Both the position numbers and the translations under genes were made by a program. Of a DNA stretch of 64,000 nucleotides, positions 9,390 to 16,769 are shown one piece after another. The stretch covers positions 124,001 through 188,000 of the forward strand of contig JAFQOR010000012.1 of the NCBI GenBank assembly GCA_017403125.1. The letters are read 5' to 3'. The DNA comes from Alistipes sp. (GTDB taxonomy: Bacteria; Bacteroidota; Bacteroidia; Bacteroidales; Rikenellaceae). Below the pieces are notes generated by a model. It worked only from the letters and a program-made list of their open reading frames with translations, was not told the origin of the DNA and did not search any database. Positions within the stretch are counted from its first letter, which is position 1. Every line of letters starts with the position of its first letter.

Positions 9390-9429
9390 GTAGGTGGCGC
9401 GTCACAATTTTTTAAGATGCGCCACCTAC
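9390..9429 (+). promoter_or_regulatory. Hairpin between guaB and guaA
   Basis: Perfect 11-bp arms GTAGGTGGCGC (9390-9400) and GCGCCACCTAC (9419-9429) enclose an 18-nt loop that contains TTTTTT. No U-run follows the stem, so it is not a classical terminator. It could tune how much transcript reads from guaB into guaA, or protect an RNA end. Confidence 0.5.
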
Positions 9430-9478
9430 AACGCATATAACGTAATGTTACACGCACGTAACAACAGAAACTAACTAT

Positions 9479-11008
9479 ATGACAGAGAAGATACTCATTA
9501 TCGATTTTGGCTCGCAGTACACCCAGCTTATCGCGCGACGCATACGCGAGATGCAGGTATATTGTGAGATTCACCCCTTCAACAACCCTCCCGCTATCGA
9601 CGAGTCGGTACGTGGCGTTGTTCTGTCGGGCTCACCGCGCTCGGTGCGCGATGCAGGCGCTCCGCGCTTCGAGCTCGATGCCATCAAGGGTAAGCTGCCA
9701 TTGCTCGGAGTATGCTACGGTGCGCAGTATCTCGCCCACTTCTTCGGAGGCAAGGTCGAGGCATCGCCCAGCCGCGAGTATGGTCGTGCCCGCATGCAGG
9801 TTGTCAATGGCGACGACCCTCTGATGCAGGGTCTTCAAAAGGAGTCACAAGTGTGGATGTCGCACGGCGATACCATCACCACCATACCCGAGGGCTACCA
9901 TATCATCGCCTCTACCGAGGATGTTCCGGTTGCTGCCTACCGCATCGCAGCCGAGCAGACGTGGGGCATACAGTTCCACCCAGAGGTTTACCACTCGGAG
10001 GAGGGCTTCAAGATGTTGGAGAACTTCGTTGTAGGCATCTGCGGTTGCCAGCAGTCGTGGACCCCTGCAAGCTTCGTTGAGAGCACAGTCAAGGAGCTAC
10101 GCGAGAAGCTTGGCGACGATAAGGTTGTGTTGGGCCTTTCGGGCGGCGTCGATTCGTCGGTTGCTGCACTATTGCTGCATAAGGCTATCGGCGACAGACT
10201 ACATTGCATCTTCGTGGATTCGGGTCTGCTGCGCAAGAACGAGTTTGAGGAGGTCATCGACTCATATCGCGGCATGGGACTCAATGTCAAGGGCGTCGAT
10301 GCCTCGGAGAAGTTCCTTGGCGACCTCGCCGGCGTCACCGACCCCGAGACCAAGCGCAAGATTATCGGTCGCGACTTTGTCGAGGTCTTCGAGCAGGAGG
10401 CAAAGCGCATCAGCGGTGTTAAGTGGCTCGGTCAGGGCACAATATACCCCGACGTTGTTGAGTCGGCACAGGTAAATGGCACCGCCGTAGTCATCAAGTC
10501 GCACCACAATGTGGGCGGTCTTCCGGAGAAGATGGGCTTGAAGGTTGTCGAGCCCCTACGCCTACTGTTCAAGGACGAGGTGCGTCGCGTGGGACGCTCG
10601 ATGAATATGCCCGAGCACCTCATAGGTCGCCATCCGTTCCCGGGACCGGGTCTTGCTATCCGCATCTTGGGCGAGATTACCCGCGAGAAGGTTGAGATTT
10701 TGCAGAACGTCGATAAAATCTACCTCGACATCCTTCGCGAAACGGGATGGTACGATAAGATTTGGCAGGCGGGAGCAATACTTCTGCCGGTGCAGTCGGT
10801 AGGCGTCATGGGCGACGAGCGCACCTACGAGCGTTGCGTAGCCCTGCGTGCGGTACAATCAACCGATGGCATGACCGCCGACTGGGTACATATCCCCTAC
10901 GAGATTTTGGCACGTCTCTCGAACGAGATTATAAACAAGGTACGTGGCGTAAACCGCGTAGTCTATGACATCTCATCGAAGCCACCCGCCACAATCGAGT
11001 GGGAGTAA
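9479..11008 (+). CDS. guaA: GMP synthase (glutamine-hydrolysing)
   Basis: A 509-residue two-domain enzyme that aminates XMP to GMP. The N-terminal class I glutamine amidotransferase has the nucleophile in [15 protein letters not shown] and the HPE triad part in [10 protein letters not shown]; the ATP pyrophosphatase domain has the PP-loop [11 protein letters not shown]; the C-terminal dimerisation domain ends in the conserved PPATIEWE. The last eleven bases of the gene (10997-11007) recur at 13833-13843, on the other side of an AT-rich segment. This indicates that a mobile element entered the 3' end of guaA and restored the reading frame, so the gene remains intact. Confidence 0.98.
   Translation: MTEKILIIDFGSQYTQLIARRIREMQVYCEIHPFNNPPAIDESVRGVVLSGSPRSVRDAGAPRFELDAIKGKLPLLGVCYGAQYLAHFFGGKVEASPSREYGRARMQVVNGDDPLMQGLQKESQVWMSHGDTITTIPEGYHIIASTEDVPVAAYRIAAEQTWGIQFHPEVYHSEEGFKMLENFVVGICGCQQSWTPASFVESTVKELREKLGDDKVVLGLSGGVDSSVAALLLHKAIGDRLHCIFVDSGLLRKNEFEEVIDSYRGMGLNVKGVDASEKFLGDLAGVTDPETKRKIIGRDFVEVFEQEAKRISGVKWLGQGTIYPDVVESAQVNGTAVVIKSHHNVGGLPEKMGLKVVEPLRLLFKDEVRRVGRSMNMPEHLIGRHPFPGPGLAIRILGEITREKVEILQNVDKIYLDILRETGWYDKIWQAGAILLPVQSVGVMGDERTYERCVALRAVQSTDGMTADWVHIPYEILARLSNEIINKVRGVNRVVYDISSKPPATIEWE
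10997..11007 (+). repeat. Left attachment-site repeat (attL core) in guaA
   Basis: GAGTGGGAGTA, identical to 13833-13843. It spans the Glu-Trp-Glu codons and the first two bases of the stop codon of guaA. Confidence 0.75.
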
Positions 11009-11067
11009 TTAACTATTGAACTTTCAGTGCACCAAACGCACAAAAGTAAATATTAATCAATATTAAA

Positions 11068-11113
11068 TCAGCGATTTATAGATTTTCACCCATAAGTCGC
11101 TGATTCTTTTTTT
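11068..11113 (+). terminator. Rho-independent terminator after guaA, inside the island
   Basis: TCAGCGATTTAT (11068-11079) pairs with ATAAGTCGCTGA (11092-11103) with one U-G pair, and TTCTTTTTTT follows. It lies inside the island, so the element brought a terminator for the restored guaA. Confidence 0.8.
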
Positions 11114-11238
11114 AAGCATTCTCAACCGAAAACCCGATTTTGCACCCCGAAAGTGTACCCTGACATTAGGAATACTAAATGCATTAGTCAAGAAGAGTTA
11201 TTAGAGATATACGATAGGTTGGATTTTTAATTTTCTTA

Positions 11239-11946
11239 TTATATATTCTCCTGCTGATTTAGATTGGACATTTCCTGAAACATGACCATCATACATTTTA
11301 TGGTGCTATCCATATCTTCACTATGCCTTGTAACATATCTTGAAACGTCGCCATCCTTAATAGACTGCATAACAATATAGTATTCCATTTGATACAGATA
11401 ACTATTTAGAGCATTAATTATTGGGTCTGTATCTATGTGCTTTACATGCGGGTCTTCAAGTGTCGTAATCAAGTTTAGTACTTCTTCAGTTTGTAGCCGC
11501 ATAAATGATTCAGTATTGATACCAGTTGTAAATAACAATGATGAATCAATTTCTAATAATCGTTTTTTCAGTTCAAGCAATTTTGTATATGAACAATTAT
11601 CTATAGCATATAATTCCAGTTTAATATCATTAATTAATGGGCGTATATCCTCATAAAATTTCATTCGCATTTGTGATATGACCCCTTGAGTTTCGTAGAC
11701 TTTATTTTTTATAGCACGCTCACTATTTTTATCCTCTACAATTAATGTTAATCGGTAGAATAACCAGATATTAACAACCGTTAATAACGTAATAATAGTG
11801 CCACTAAGATATGCTCCAAAGTTTCCCCAGTCTGATGATAATGTGGATAATCTAAACTCAAAATTACAAACATAGACGATTATACTCATTACCATAAGGA
11901 CTCCCACAATTATACATCCAATTTTTTCCCATGCCTTTAATTTCAT
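11239..11946 (-). CDS. Two-helix membrane protein resembling PutAbiC (putative phage abortive infection) family
   Basis: A 235-residue protein. Two membrane helices sit at the N-terminus (about 9-29 and 42-66), and the rest is a hydrophilic, mainly helical cytoplasmic part (about 70-235) with one cysteine (in NCSYTKLLELKKRLLEI). The second helix begins SDWGNFGAYLSGTIITLL, which resembles the WG-xFG-xxxGG signature of the PutAbiC family. Codon use is AT-rich, unlike neighbouring chromosomal genes. It is divergent from the IF2N-nuclease gene, with starts only 62 bp apart, and both lie on the guaA island. A defence function is inferred from family likeness and island context; the protein could also be an orphan membrane protein. 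Confidence 0.6.
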   Translation of the reverse strand: MKLKAWEKIGCIIVGVLMVMSIIVYVCNFEFRLSTLSSDWGNFGAYLSGTIITLLTVVNIWLFYRLTLIVEDKNSERAIKNKVYETQGVISQMRMKFYEDIRPLINDIKLELYAIDNCSYTKLLELKKRLLEIDSSLLFTTGINTESFMRLQTEEVLNLITTLEDPHVKHIDTDPIINALNSYLYQMEYYIVMQSIKDGDVSRYVTRHSEDMDSTIKCMMVMFQEMSNLNQQENI

Positions 11947-11973
11947 GCTCTTAATATTTTAAAATAAAATTAC

Positions 11974-11981
11974 TAACTTTG
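11974..11981 (+). promoter_or_regulatory. -7 promoter element that decides the start of the IF2N-nuclease gene
   Basis: TAACTTTG fits TAnnTTTG exactly. An in-frame TTG (11979) overlaps this box and would lie upstream of the transcription start, so the ATG at 12009 is the real start. The divergent gene must have its own promoter in the same 62-bp gap; TAATTTTA on the minus strand is a weak candidate. Confidence 0.65.
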
Positions 11982-12008
11982 AGGAGTCAAATCAATAAAT
12001 ACTATCTT

Positions 12009-13631
12009 ATGAAAGACGTTCGCATCATCCAAATTATGAAACAATATAATATTGGTTTGACTACAATTTGTGATTTTCTTCGTAATCACGGCATAAAGAT
12101 AGCCAATATCTCCATCAACACAAAAATACCAGTCTCGTATGTGGAGCTGATTGACTCAGAGTTCTCTAAAAGTGCTGCGCAACATGTGTCAGCCACAACA
12201 ATTATCTCTAATTTCAAACAAACAAGACGTATACAATCAACTCAAGCAAGAGAGAATCGTATAGGAAGGGAAACAGTAAAAGAACAACCCCAAAATCAAA
12301 CTGTAGCCAATCGTACATCTTTCACAGAATCTTCAAGAATTGCAAAAGAAAATGAGTCACAAATAAAAAGAAGAAGGAAAAAATATAAATCCCAAAGAAA
12401 GACTAATAACTCTCCCGTTGTGCCAACATCTAAGGAGTTAACACCTGCTCATCCCATTACGTACTACACATATCGAACTATTTCTGCTATTAACGAGTGT
12501 GTGCTGGTTAAATGGAGAGATATTACATTTTATAATGGGAAAATCGCATTTACAAATAATAAAATGCGATATTATATTGATATAGACATTGCCAAAGAAT
12601 CATTTAATTATATAATAAAAACATTTGCAAGACGACTTCCTCCCATTCAAGTAAGGATTGTAAACTCTATAGCTTCGCTAATTGATATAATAGAATTTGA
12701 AAAGGTAATATGTATTCTTAAATTTCAGTATCATATATTTAATGTTGATTCATTAGGGTATTCTAATGTTAGTATAGATATTTTTAAGTCTACACCTAAA
12801 AATATCCTTAGGTTACTATACCCAATTGACAAAACCGACTATATAAATTATTTGCAAAATCAACAATGTAATACACACCCTATTATCCCAACTTTTGAAT
12901 CTCGAAGAGATATTCCTGATGGGTTTATATTTACCATAAAACAAAATTCTCAGGTGTTTTTAATATGGGAAAGCGGGGAACAACATTATCATAAGGCATC
13001 ATACATATTTAGGGTTAAAGAATCTGAGGTTCACAATGCCCAACAGTTATTATTTGACTATATCATCTCAAAAATAAAAAACAAAAGACTTGCACTAAGA
13101 GCGAATTGTATTCATGAATTTGTGGGTATTGAATACTCATATATTGACCATGATGGATATTCCACGTGGAAAGCAAAATTAGACAATTTTTTAAATGCAG
13201 AAATAACATCAAATAAATCAAAAAGGGAAGATACGGTATCATTCGAAATATGCAATGCAACTCGTTCATATACCCCTATACACAACATCATCCAAAATGG
13301 ATTGAAATTAATACTGGAAAATTGTGGGGACTATAAGTCGGTGTTATTGGAATCAGACCATGTTGATATTAAGGCATTAACAAATGATGATGAGTGGCAC
13401 TATTATGAGGTTAAAACATCCACGCCTCGTCTGTGTATAAGAGAAGCATTAGGGCAGATTCTTGAGTATACACACTTTAATTGCCATGAGAACGTTACCG
13501 AGCTGTTCATAGTGGGACAATACGAGCCAAACGAACAAGAGGTTAAGTATATATCGCTATTGAAACAAATATATAATTTGCCCATTTGCTATCAATGGTA
13601 TGACATAGCAACAAATTTATTGCACAAATAA
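12009..13631 (+). CDS. IF2N-domain protein with C-terminal PD-(D/E)XK nuclease-like domain
   Basis: A 540-residue protein with three parts. Residues 1-55 (from MKDVRIIQIMKQYNIGLTT, then a DFLRNHGIKI helix and NTKIPVSYVELIDSEF) match the small N-terminal domain of translation initiation factor IF-2. Residues about 60-140 are a basic, Gln/Asn/Arg-rich linker with a KRRRKKYKSQRK patch. Residues 150-430 are unrecognised mixed alpha/beta. At the C-terminus DHVDIKAL (Asp453), then YYEVKTS (Glu467, Lys469) and REALGQILEYTHF form a PD-(D/E)XK nuclease pattern with the usual glutamine-bearing helix. It is AT-rich, alone on its strand, and on the guaA island. Anti-phage or other nucleic-acid cleavage is inferred; no target can be read from the sequence. 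Confidence 0.7.
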   Translation: MKDVRIIQIMKQYNIGLTTICDFLRNHGIKIANISINTKIPVSYVELIDSEFSKSAAQHVSATTIISNFKQTRRIQSTQARENRIGRETVKEQPQNQTVANRTSFTESSRIAKENESQIKRRRKKYKSQRKTNNSPVVPTSKELTPAHPITYYTYRTISAINECVLVKWRDITFYNGKIAFTNNKMRYYIDIDIAKESFNYIIKTFARRLPPIQVRIVNSIASLIDIIEFEKVICILKFQYHIFNVDSLGYSNVSIDIFKSTPKNILRLLYPIDKTDYINYLQNQQCNTHPIIPTFESRRDIPDGFIFTIKQNSQVFLIWESGEQHYHKASYIFRVKESEVHNAQQLLFDYIISKIKNKRLALRANCIHEFVGIEYSYIDHDGYSTWKAKLDNFLNAEITSNKSKREDTVSFEICNATRSYTPIHNIIQNGLKLILENCGDYKSVLLESDHVDIKALTNDDEWHYYEVKTSTPRLCIREALGQILEYTHFNCHENVTELFIVGQYEPNEQEVKYISLLKQIYNLPICYQWYDIATNLLHK

Positions 13632-13832
13632 ATAACATCTTGAAACAACTCAAAAACATTCACTTATACACAAAATGAATATCTGTAAAAATAGAGTAAA
13701 ATCCAATTAATTTAAATTTTTGCACAACGATACTAACTCACTCATTTTTAGGTGGTACACAAAAAGTAAATATACACCCTATAACATAACAACACTATAT
13801 ATCATATTGATATACAAATATATAATACTACG

Positions 13833-13843
13833 GAGTGGGAGTA
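13833..13843 (+). repeat. Right attachment-site repeat (attR core), remnant of the original guaA end
   Basis: GAGTGGGAGTA, identical to 10997-11007. With flanking bases it reads ACT ACG GAG TGG GAG TAG (TTEWE-stop type), a degenerate copy of the guaA C-terminus. Confidence 0.75.
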
Positions 13844-13890
13844 GGCTTTTAAGCAGAATAGGGCACATTAGATGCCACTGACAAAAGCGA

Positions 13891-13935
13891 GTGCGAATGA
13901 GCAGTACGAGCATGTACGGCCCATTCGCATTTTTT
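13891..13935 (+). terminator. Rho-independent terminator, probably the original guaA terminator
   Basis: TGCGAATG (13892-13899) pairs with CATTCGCA (13922-13929), followed by TTTTTTG. It lies 48 bp past the displaced guaA end, where the terminator of the uninterrupted gene would be. Confidence 0.75.
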
Positions 13936-14006
13936 GTCTTTGACGAAGGTTGTCAATTCGCAATTGTTACTTTGTAACGTGGTTGAACTATAAAAACTAT
14001 GTTACT

Positions 14007-14087
14007 ATGCATGTGATAATTGCTATCGGTCTGCTGCTATGCGTCGCCGGGCATATCTTTGGCGGCAAATCCAAATGGGGAGAGTAG
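14007..14087 (+). CDS. Possible 26-residue hydrophobic peptide
   Basis: ATG 14007 to TAG 14085-14087 encodes 26 residues with one hydrophobic span (VIIAIGLLLCVAGHIFGG) and a charged tail (KSKWGE), the layout of a single-helix small membrane protein. It follows a TTACTTTG promoter-like box (about 13967) and lies in a stretch with no other gene. It is a short frame found by eye, so chance is a real alternative. Confidence 0.35.
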   Translation: MHVIIAIGLLLCVAGHIFGGKSKWGE

Positions 14088-14125
14088 AGAGAATCGCACT
14101 CTTCGGGGGTGCCGGCGAGTGGAAA

Positions 14126-14252
14126 TAGAGAATATAGGAAAGTTAGGGAGTTAAGTGGATATAGTGGATTGAATGAGCTTTAAGGCTGCTACGCCCCTTA
14201 TCACAAAACTCTCTAAATTCACTAATCTCACTAAATTCACCGTTATTTAGGA
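14126..14252. repeat. Imperfect intergenic repeat/hairpin, GTGAATTTAG family
   Basis: AGTTAGGGAGTTAAGTGGATATAG-like sequence (from about 14140) faces a reverse-oriented run at 14207-14252 that, read on the minus strand, is GGTGAATTTAGTGAG then ATTAGTGAATTTAGAGAG. The same short period (T-TAG-GAG) occurs at 388-415 and 42270-42345. It lies between the putative small peptide and the tRNA terminator. Confidence 0.55.
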
Positions 14253-14271
14253 CACTCATACACAACAACAA

Positions 14272-14298
14272 AGCAGACGACCAAAAAAGTCGTCTGCT
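14272..14298 (-). terminator. Terminator of the tRNA-Pro pair
   Basis: AGCAGACGAC (14272-14281) and GTCGTCTGCT (14289-14298) form a 10-bp stem with a 7-nt loop, just downstream (minus strand) of tRNA-Pro(UGG). The loop is TTTTTTG on the transcribed strand. Confidence 0.6.
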
Positions 14299-14307
14299 CT
14301 GCATCCG

Positions 14308-14382
14308 TCGGGATACCAGGATTCGAACCTGGGACCCCCTGCTCCCAAAGCAGGTGCGCTAACCGGGCTGCGCTACATCCCG
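14308..14382 (-). tRNA. tRNA-Pro (anticodon UGG)
   Basis: Read on the minus strand, the 75-nt gene starts CGGGATGTAGCGCAGCCCGG, has the anticodon loop TTTGGGA between CCTGC and GCAGG (anticodon TGG), a T-loop GGTTCGAATCC, and closes with TATCCCG plus A. The 3' CCA is not encoded. Confidence 0.96.
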
Positions 14383-14429
14383 AACTTATTAACCCTAAAA
14401 ATCTATGAACACCCAACCATCAATCTTTG

Positions 14430-14504
14430 TCGGGATACCGGGATTCGAACCCGGGACCTCCAACTCCCGAAGCTGGCGCGCTAACCGGACTGCGCTACAT
14501 CCCG
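14430..14504 (-). tRNA. tRNA-Pro (anticodon CGG)
   Basis: A 75-nt gene on the minus strand with the same acceptor stem as its neighbour (CGGGATG / TATCCCG). The anticodon loop is TTCGGGA, stem CCAGC/GTTGG, giving anticodon CGG. It lies 47 nt upstream of tRNA-Pro(UGG) and is probably transcribed with it. The CCA end is not encoded. Confidence 0.96.
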
Positions 14505-14529
14505 AGACTATAATTGGGAATTCGAGGGG

Positions 14530-14537
14530 CAAAGGTA
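14530..14537 (-). promoter_or_regulatory. -7 promoter element of the tRNA-Pro pair
   Basis: TACCTTTG on the minus strand, 25 bases upstream of the first tRNA base. Confidence 0.65.
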
Positions 14538-14693
14538 GTGTAAAAAAATCAATAGACCAAATATTTCCGATAGTTTTTGTGATTGGCTTTTGCGGTTTAT
14601 CGATACGCGACTGCCGAGCTTCGGCAGGTGATATATTCGGCGTGGCACAGTTTATGTCCTTGGGCATTAGGTAACCATAAAAATCATTCTAAT

Positions 14694-16067
14694 ATGAACA
14701 CAACAAAACATCACACAGATGCCACAACAGCCGTCTATGGCTCGCAGGAGATGGCACATCCTGCTCCTACCGAGCATATACCCGAGAAGATGACAACGCC
14801 CGAGATTGCCTACCGCATGGTCAAGGACGAGACCTATGCACAGACGCAGCCTCGCCTCAACCTTGCCACCTTCGTCACGACCTACATGGACGAGTATGCT
14901 ACACGTCTTATGAACGAGTCGATAGCCATGAACTATATCGACGAGACGGAGTATCCGCGCGTCGCCGTAATGTCGGGGCGCTGCATAAACATCATCGCCA
15001 ACCTGTGGAACACCCCCGAGAAGAGCGAGTGGAAGAGCGGTGCGTTGGGCATAGGTTCATCCGAGGCCTGTATGCTTGGTGGCGTGGCGGCATGGCTACG
15101 TTGGCGCGAGCGCCGCAAGAAGGAGGGCAAGCCTATGGATAAGCCTAACTTGGTGATGAGCAGCGGCATGCAGGTCGTATGGGAGAAGTTCTGCCAGCTG
15201 TGGCAGATTGAGCTACGCCAGGTGCCGCTCACACGCGAGGAGCGCACGCTTTCGCCAAAGAGGGCATTGGAGATGTGCGACGAAAACACGATATGCATCG
15301 TGCCCATTGCAGGCGTAACGTGGACAGGATTGAACGATGACATCGAGGCTCTGGACCACGAACTCGACGCCTACAACAAACGCACCGGCTACGACATCCC
15401 GATACACGTAGATGCGGCATCTGGTGGCTTCATACTACCCTTCGTAAGCCCCGACACGAAGTGGGATTTCAGGTTGAAGTGGGTGAAGTCGATATCGACC
15501 TCGGGTCACAAGTTTGGACTGGTGTATCCCGGCTTGGGCTGGGTAGTATGGCGCGACAAGAGCTATCTACCGAAGGAGATGGCGTTCAGCGTAAACTACC
15601 TCGGTGCCAACATCACACAGGTGGGACTCAACTTCTCACGCCCCGCAGCACAGGTCTTGGGTCAGTACTACAACTTCATACGCCTCGGTCGAGAGGGTTA
15701 CACAAGCGTACAGCGCAACTCGATGGAGATTGCCAAGTATTGCCACGAACGTATAGGCAAGATGTCGTGTTTCGAGAACTATGCCAAGGAGGTAGTAAAT
15801 CCGCTCTTCGTATGGTCGCTCAACGACGACTACAATGCCAAGGCGAAGTGGACACTCTACGACTTGCAGGCAGCGTTGCAGCAGAGTGGCTGGATGGTAC
15901 CTGCCTACACACTTCCCAAGAGCATCGACGACATCGTCGTAATGCGCATTGTCATACGTCAGGGCATGTCGCGCGACATGGCGGACATGTTGCTGAAAGA
16001 TATCGAGAACGCCGTGCGCGAATTCGAGAAGTTGCAATACCCCACACCTTCGCGCATCGCCTACTAG
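14694..16067 (+). CDS. gadB: Glutamate decarboxylase
   Basis: A 457-residue PLP enzyme that decarboxylates glutamate to GABA and consumes a proton, used for acid tolerance. The PLP-binding segment TSGHKFGLVYPGLGWV contains the Schiff-base lysine, and IHVDAASGGFILPF carries the conserved Asp and Gly residues; GIGSSEACMLGGVAAWLRWR and the C-terminal MADMLLKDIENAVREFEKL are typical of GadA/GadB. The ATG at 14694 was chosen because the frame upstream (from 14583) has no family resemblance and runs into the tRNA region. No GABA antiporter lies next to it here. A 32-bp perfect palindrome follows the gene. Confidence 0.95.
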   Translation: MNTTKHHTDATTAVYGSQEMAHPAPTEHIPEKMTTPEIAYRMVKDETYAQTQPRLNLATFVTTYMDEYATRLMNESIAMNYIDETEYPRVAVMSGRCINIIANLWNTPEKSEWKSGALGIGSSEACMLGGVAAWLRWRERRKKEGKPMDKPNLVMSSGMQVVWEKFCQLWQIELRQVPLTREERTLSPKRALEMCDENTICIVPIAGVTWTGLNDDIEALDHELDAYNKRTGYDIPIHVDAASGGFILPFVSPDTKWDFRLKWVKSISTSGHKFGLVYPGLGWVVWRDKSYLPKEMAFSVNYLGANITQVGLNFSRPAAQVLGQYYNFIRLGREGYTSVQRNSMEIAKYCHERIGKMSCFENYAKEVVNPLFVWSLNDDYNAKAKWTLYDLQAALQQSGWMVPAYTLPKSIDDIVVMRIVIRQGMSRDMADMLLKDIENAVREFEKLQYPTPSRIAY

Positions 16068-16138
16068 AAGCGCGAACGGCAATTTGGCAAGGTGTTTACG
16101 CACTAATGCGCCAACCTATATTCCGTAGCGATAACGAT

Positions 16139-16170
16139 AGTGGGATGACGAAATATTTCGTCATCCCACT
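16139..16170. terminator. 32-bp perfect palindrome between gadB and the FAH gene
   Basis: AGTGGGATGACGAAAT (16139-16154) is followed at once by its exact reverse complement (16155-16170). It lies between convergent genes, where a bidirectional terminator is expected, but neither side has a long U-run. Confidence 0.65.
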
Positions 16171-16193
16171 GTCACATTCAGATGCCATGCACC

Positions 16194-16769
16194 CTACTTT
16201 ATGTCGAAGTTCAACACCTCGTGTTCGCCAATGAACAGACGGTAGTTATCACCCGCCTTAACCTCGATGCTCTGTGGCGAGCCCAAATATATCAAGTCGC
16301 CGATGCGCAACGTCATTGCCTCCGACAGTGCGCTCACAACCCTATCGGGCGTGAAACGCATATCGGCAAGCGACAGGCGCACTTGCTCCTCGCCATTGAC
16401 CACAAAACGCGCCCCCTCCAACATAGCATCGCGCGACAGCACCTCCAACGAGAGTGCCGACGAGTGGTCATAGCCCACAGCAGCATCCCACGGCAGACCC
16501 CTGCGACGCAAATCATCGAGCATGTCGGCAGCAGTGAATGTAACACCACCCATGACAGCATCGATGCAGCGTGGGGCAAACCTCTCGCCAATGCACTTTG
16601 CAAGGCGCGATACGCGGAGTACGATATGCGGCTCGGCAACAATGCGCCCCAGAGCATCGGGCAGATAGAAGGCGTCGTTGTTGCGTAGCAGCGCCGTGTC
16701 GGCTTTGAGATAGAAGAGGGGTGCAGAGCCCTCGTCGGTGTAGTTGTTAAGTATATTTATTAGTTTCAT
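16194..16769 (-). CDS. Fumarylacetoacetate hydrolase (FAH) family protein
   Basis: A 191-residue FAH-fold protein, a family of metal-dependent hydrolases, decarboxylases and isomerases of beta-diketo or oxaloacetate-type substrates. Visible are IVAEPHIVLRVSRLAKCI (where the family has ExE metal ligands nearby), AVGYDHSSALS, and the closing segment GDLIYLGSPQSIEVKAGD, which resembles the usual GDvIxTGxPxGV. Some canonical residues differ, so catalytic activity is uncertain. Its start codon overlaps the stop of lpxB by 4 nt, so the two are translationally coupled although no metabolic link is obvious. Confidence 0.8.
   Translation of the reverse strand: MKLINILNNYTDEGSAPLFYLKADTALLRNNDAFYLPDALGRIVAEPHIVLRVSRLAKCIGERFAPRCIDAVMGGVTFTAADMLDDLRRRGLPWDAAVGYDHSSALSLEVLSRDAMLEGARFVVNGEEQVRLSLADMRFTPDRVVSALSEAMTLRIGDLIYLGSPQSIEVKAGDNYRLFIGEHEVLNFDIK

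Larger units (their letters stand above)
10997..13843 (+). mobile_element. AT-rich genomic mini-island integrated at the 3' end of guaA
   Basis: An 11-bp direct repeat GAGTGGGAGTA marks both ends: 10997-11007 (last codons of guaA) and 13833-13843. The right copy still reads as Thr-Glu-Trp-Glu-stop, the displaced old guaA end, and is followed by a terminator at 13891. Between them the sequence is visibly much more AT-rich than the rest of the window and holds two divergent genes that have no housekeeping role. A 15-16 nt motif CACAAAA(A)GTAAATAT lies inside each end (11039-11053 and 13758-13773) in direct orientation, like arm-type integrase sites. No integrase gene is present, so the island is either a remnant or moved by an enzyme supplied elsewhere. 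The 3' end of guaA is an established target of tyrosine-recombinase islands. Confidence 0.8.

Noticed and set aside
11114..11230. Open frame with a plausible protein-like end (VYPDIRNTKCISQEELL region) between the terminator and the PutAbiC-like gene.
   Set aside because: There is no ATG, the only start is a GTG at 11153 giving 25 residues, and it follows a terminator. It may be a remnant of an older gene in the island but cannot be called.
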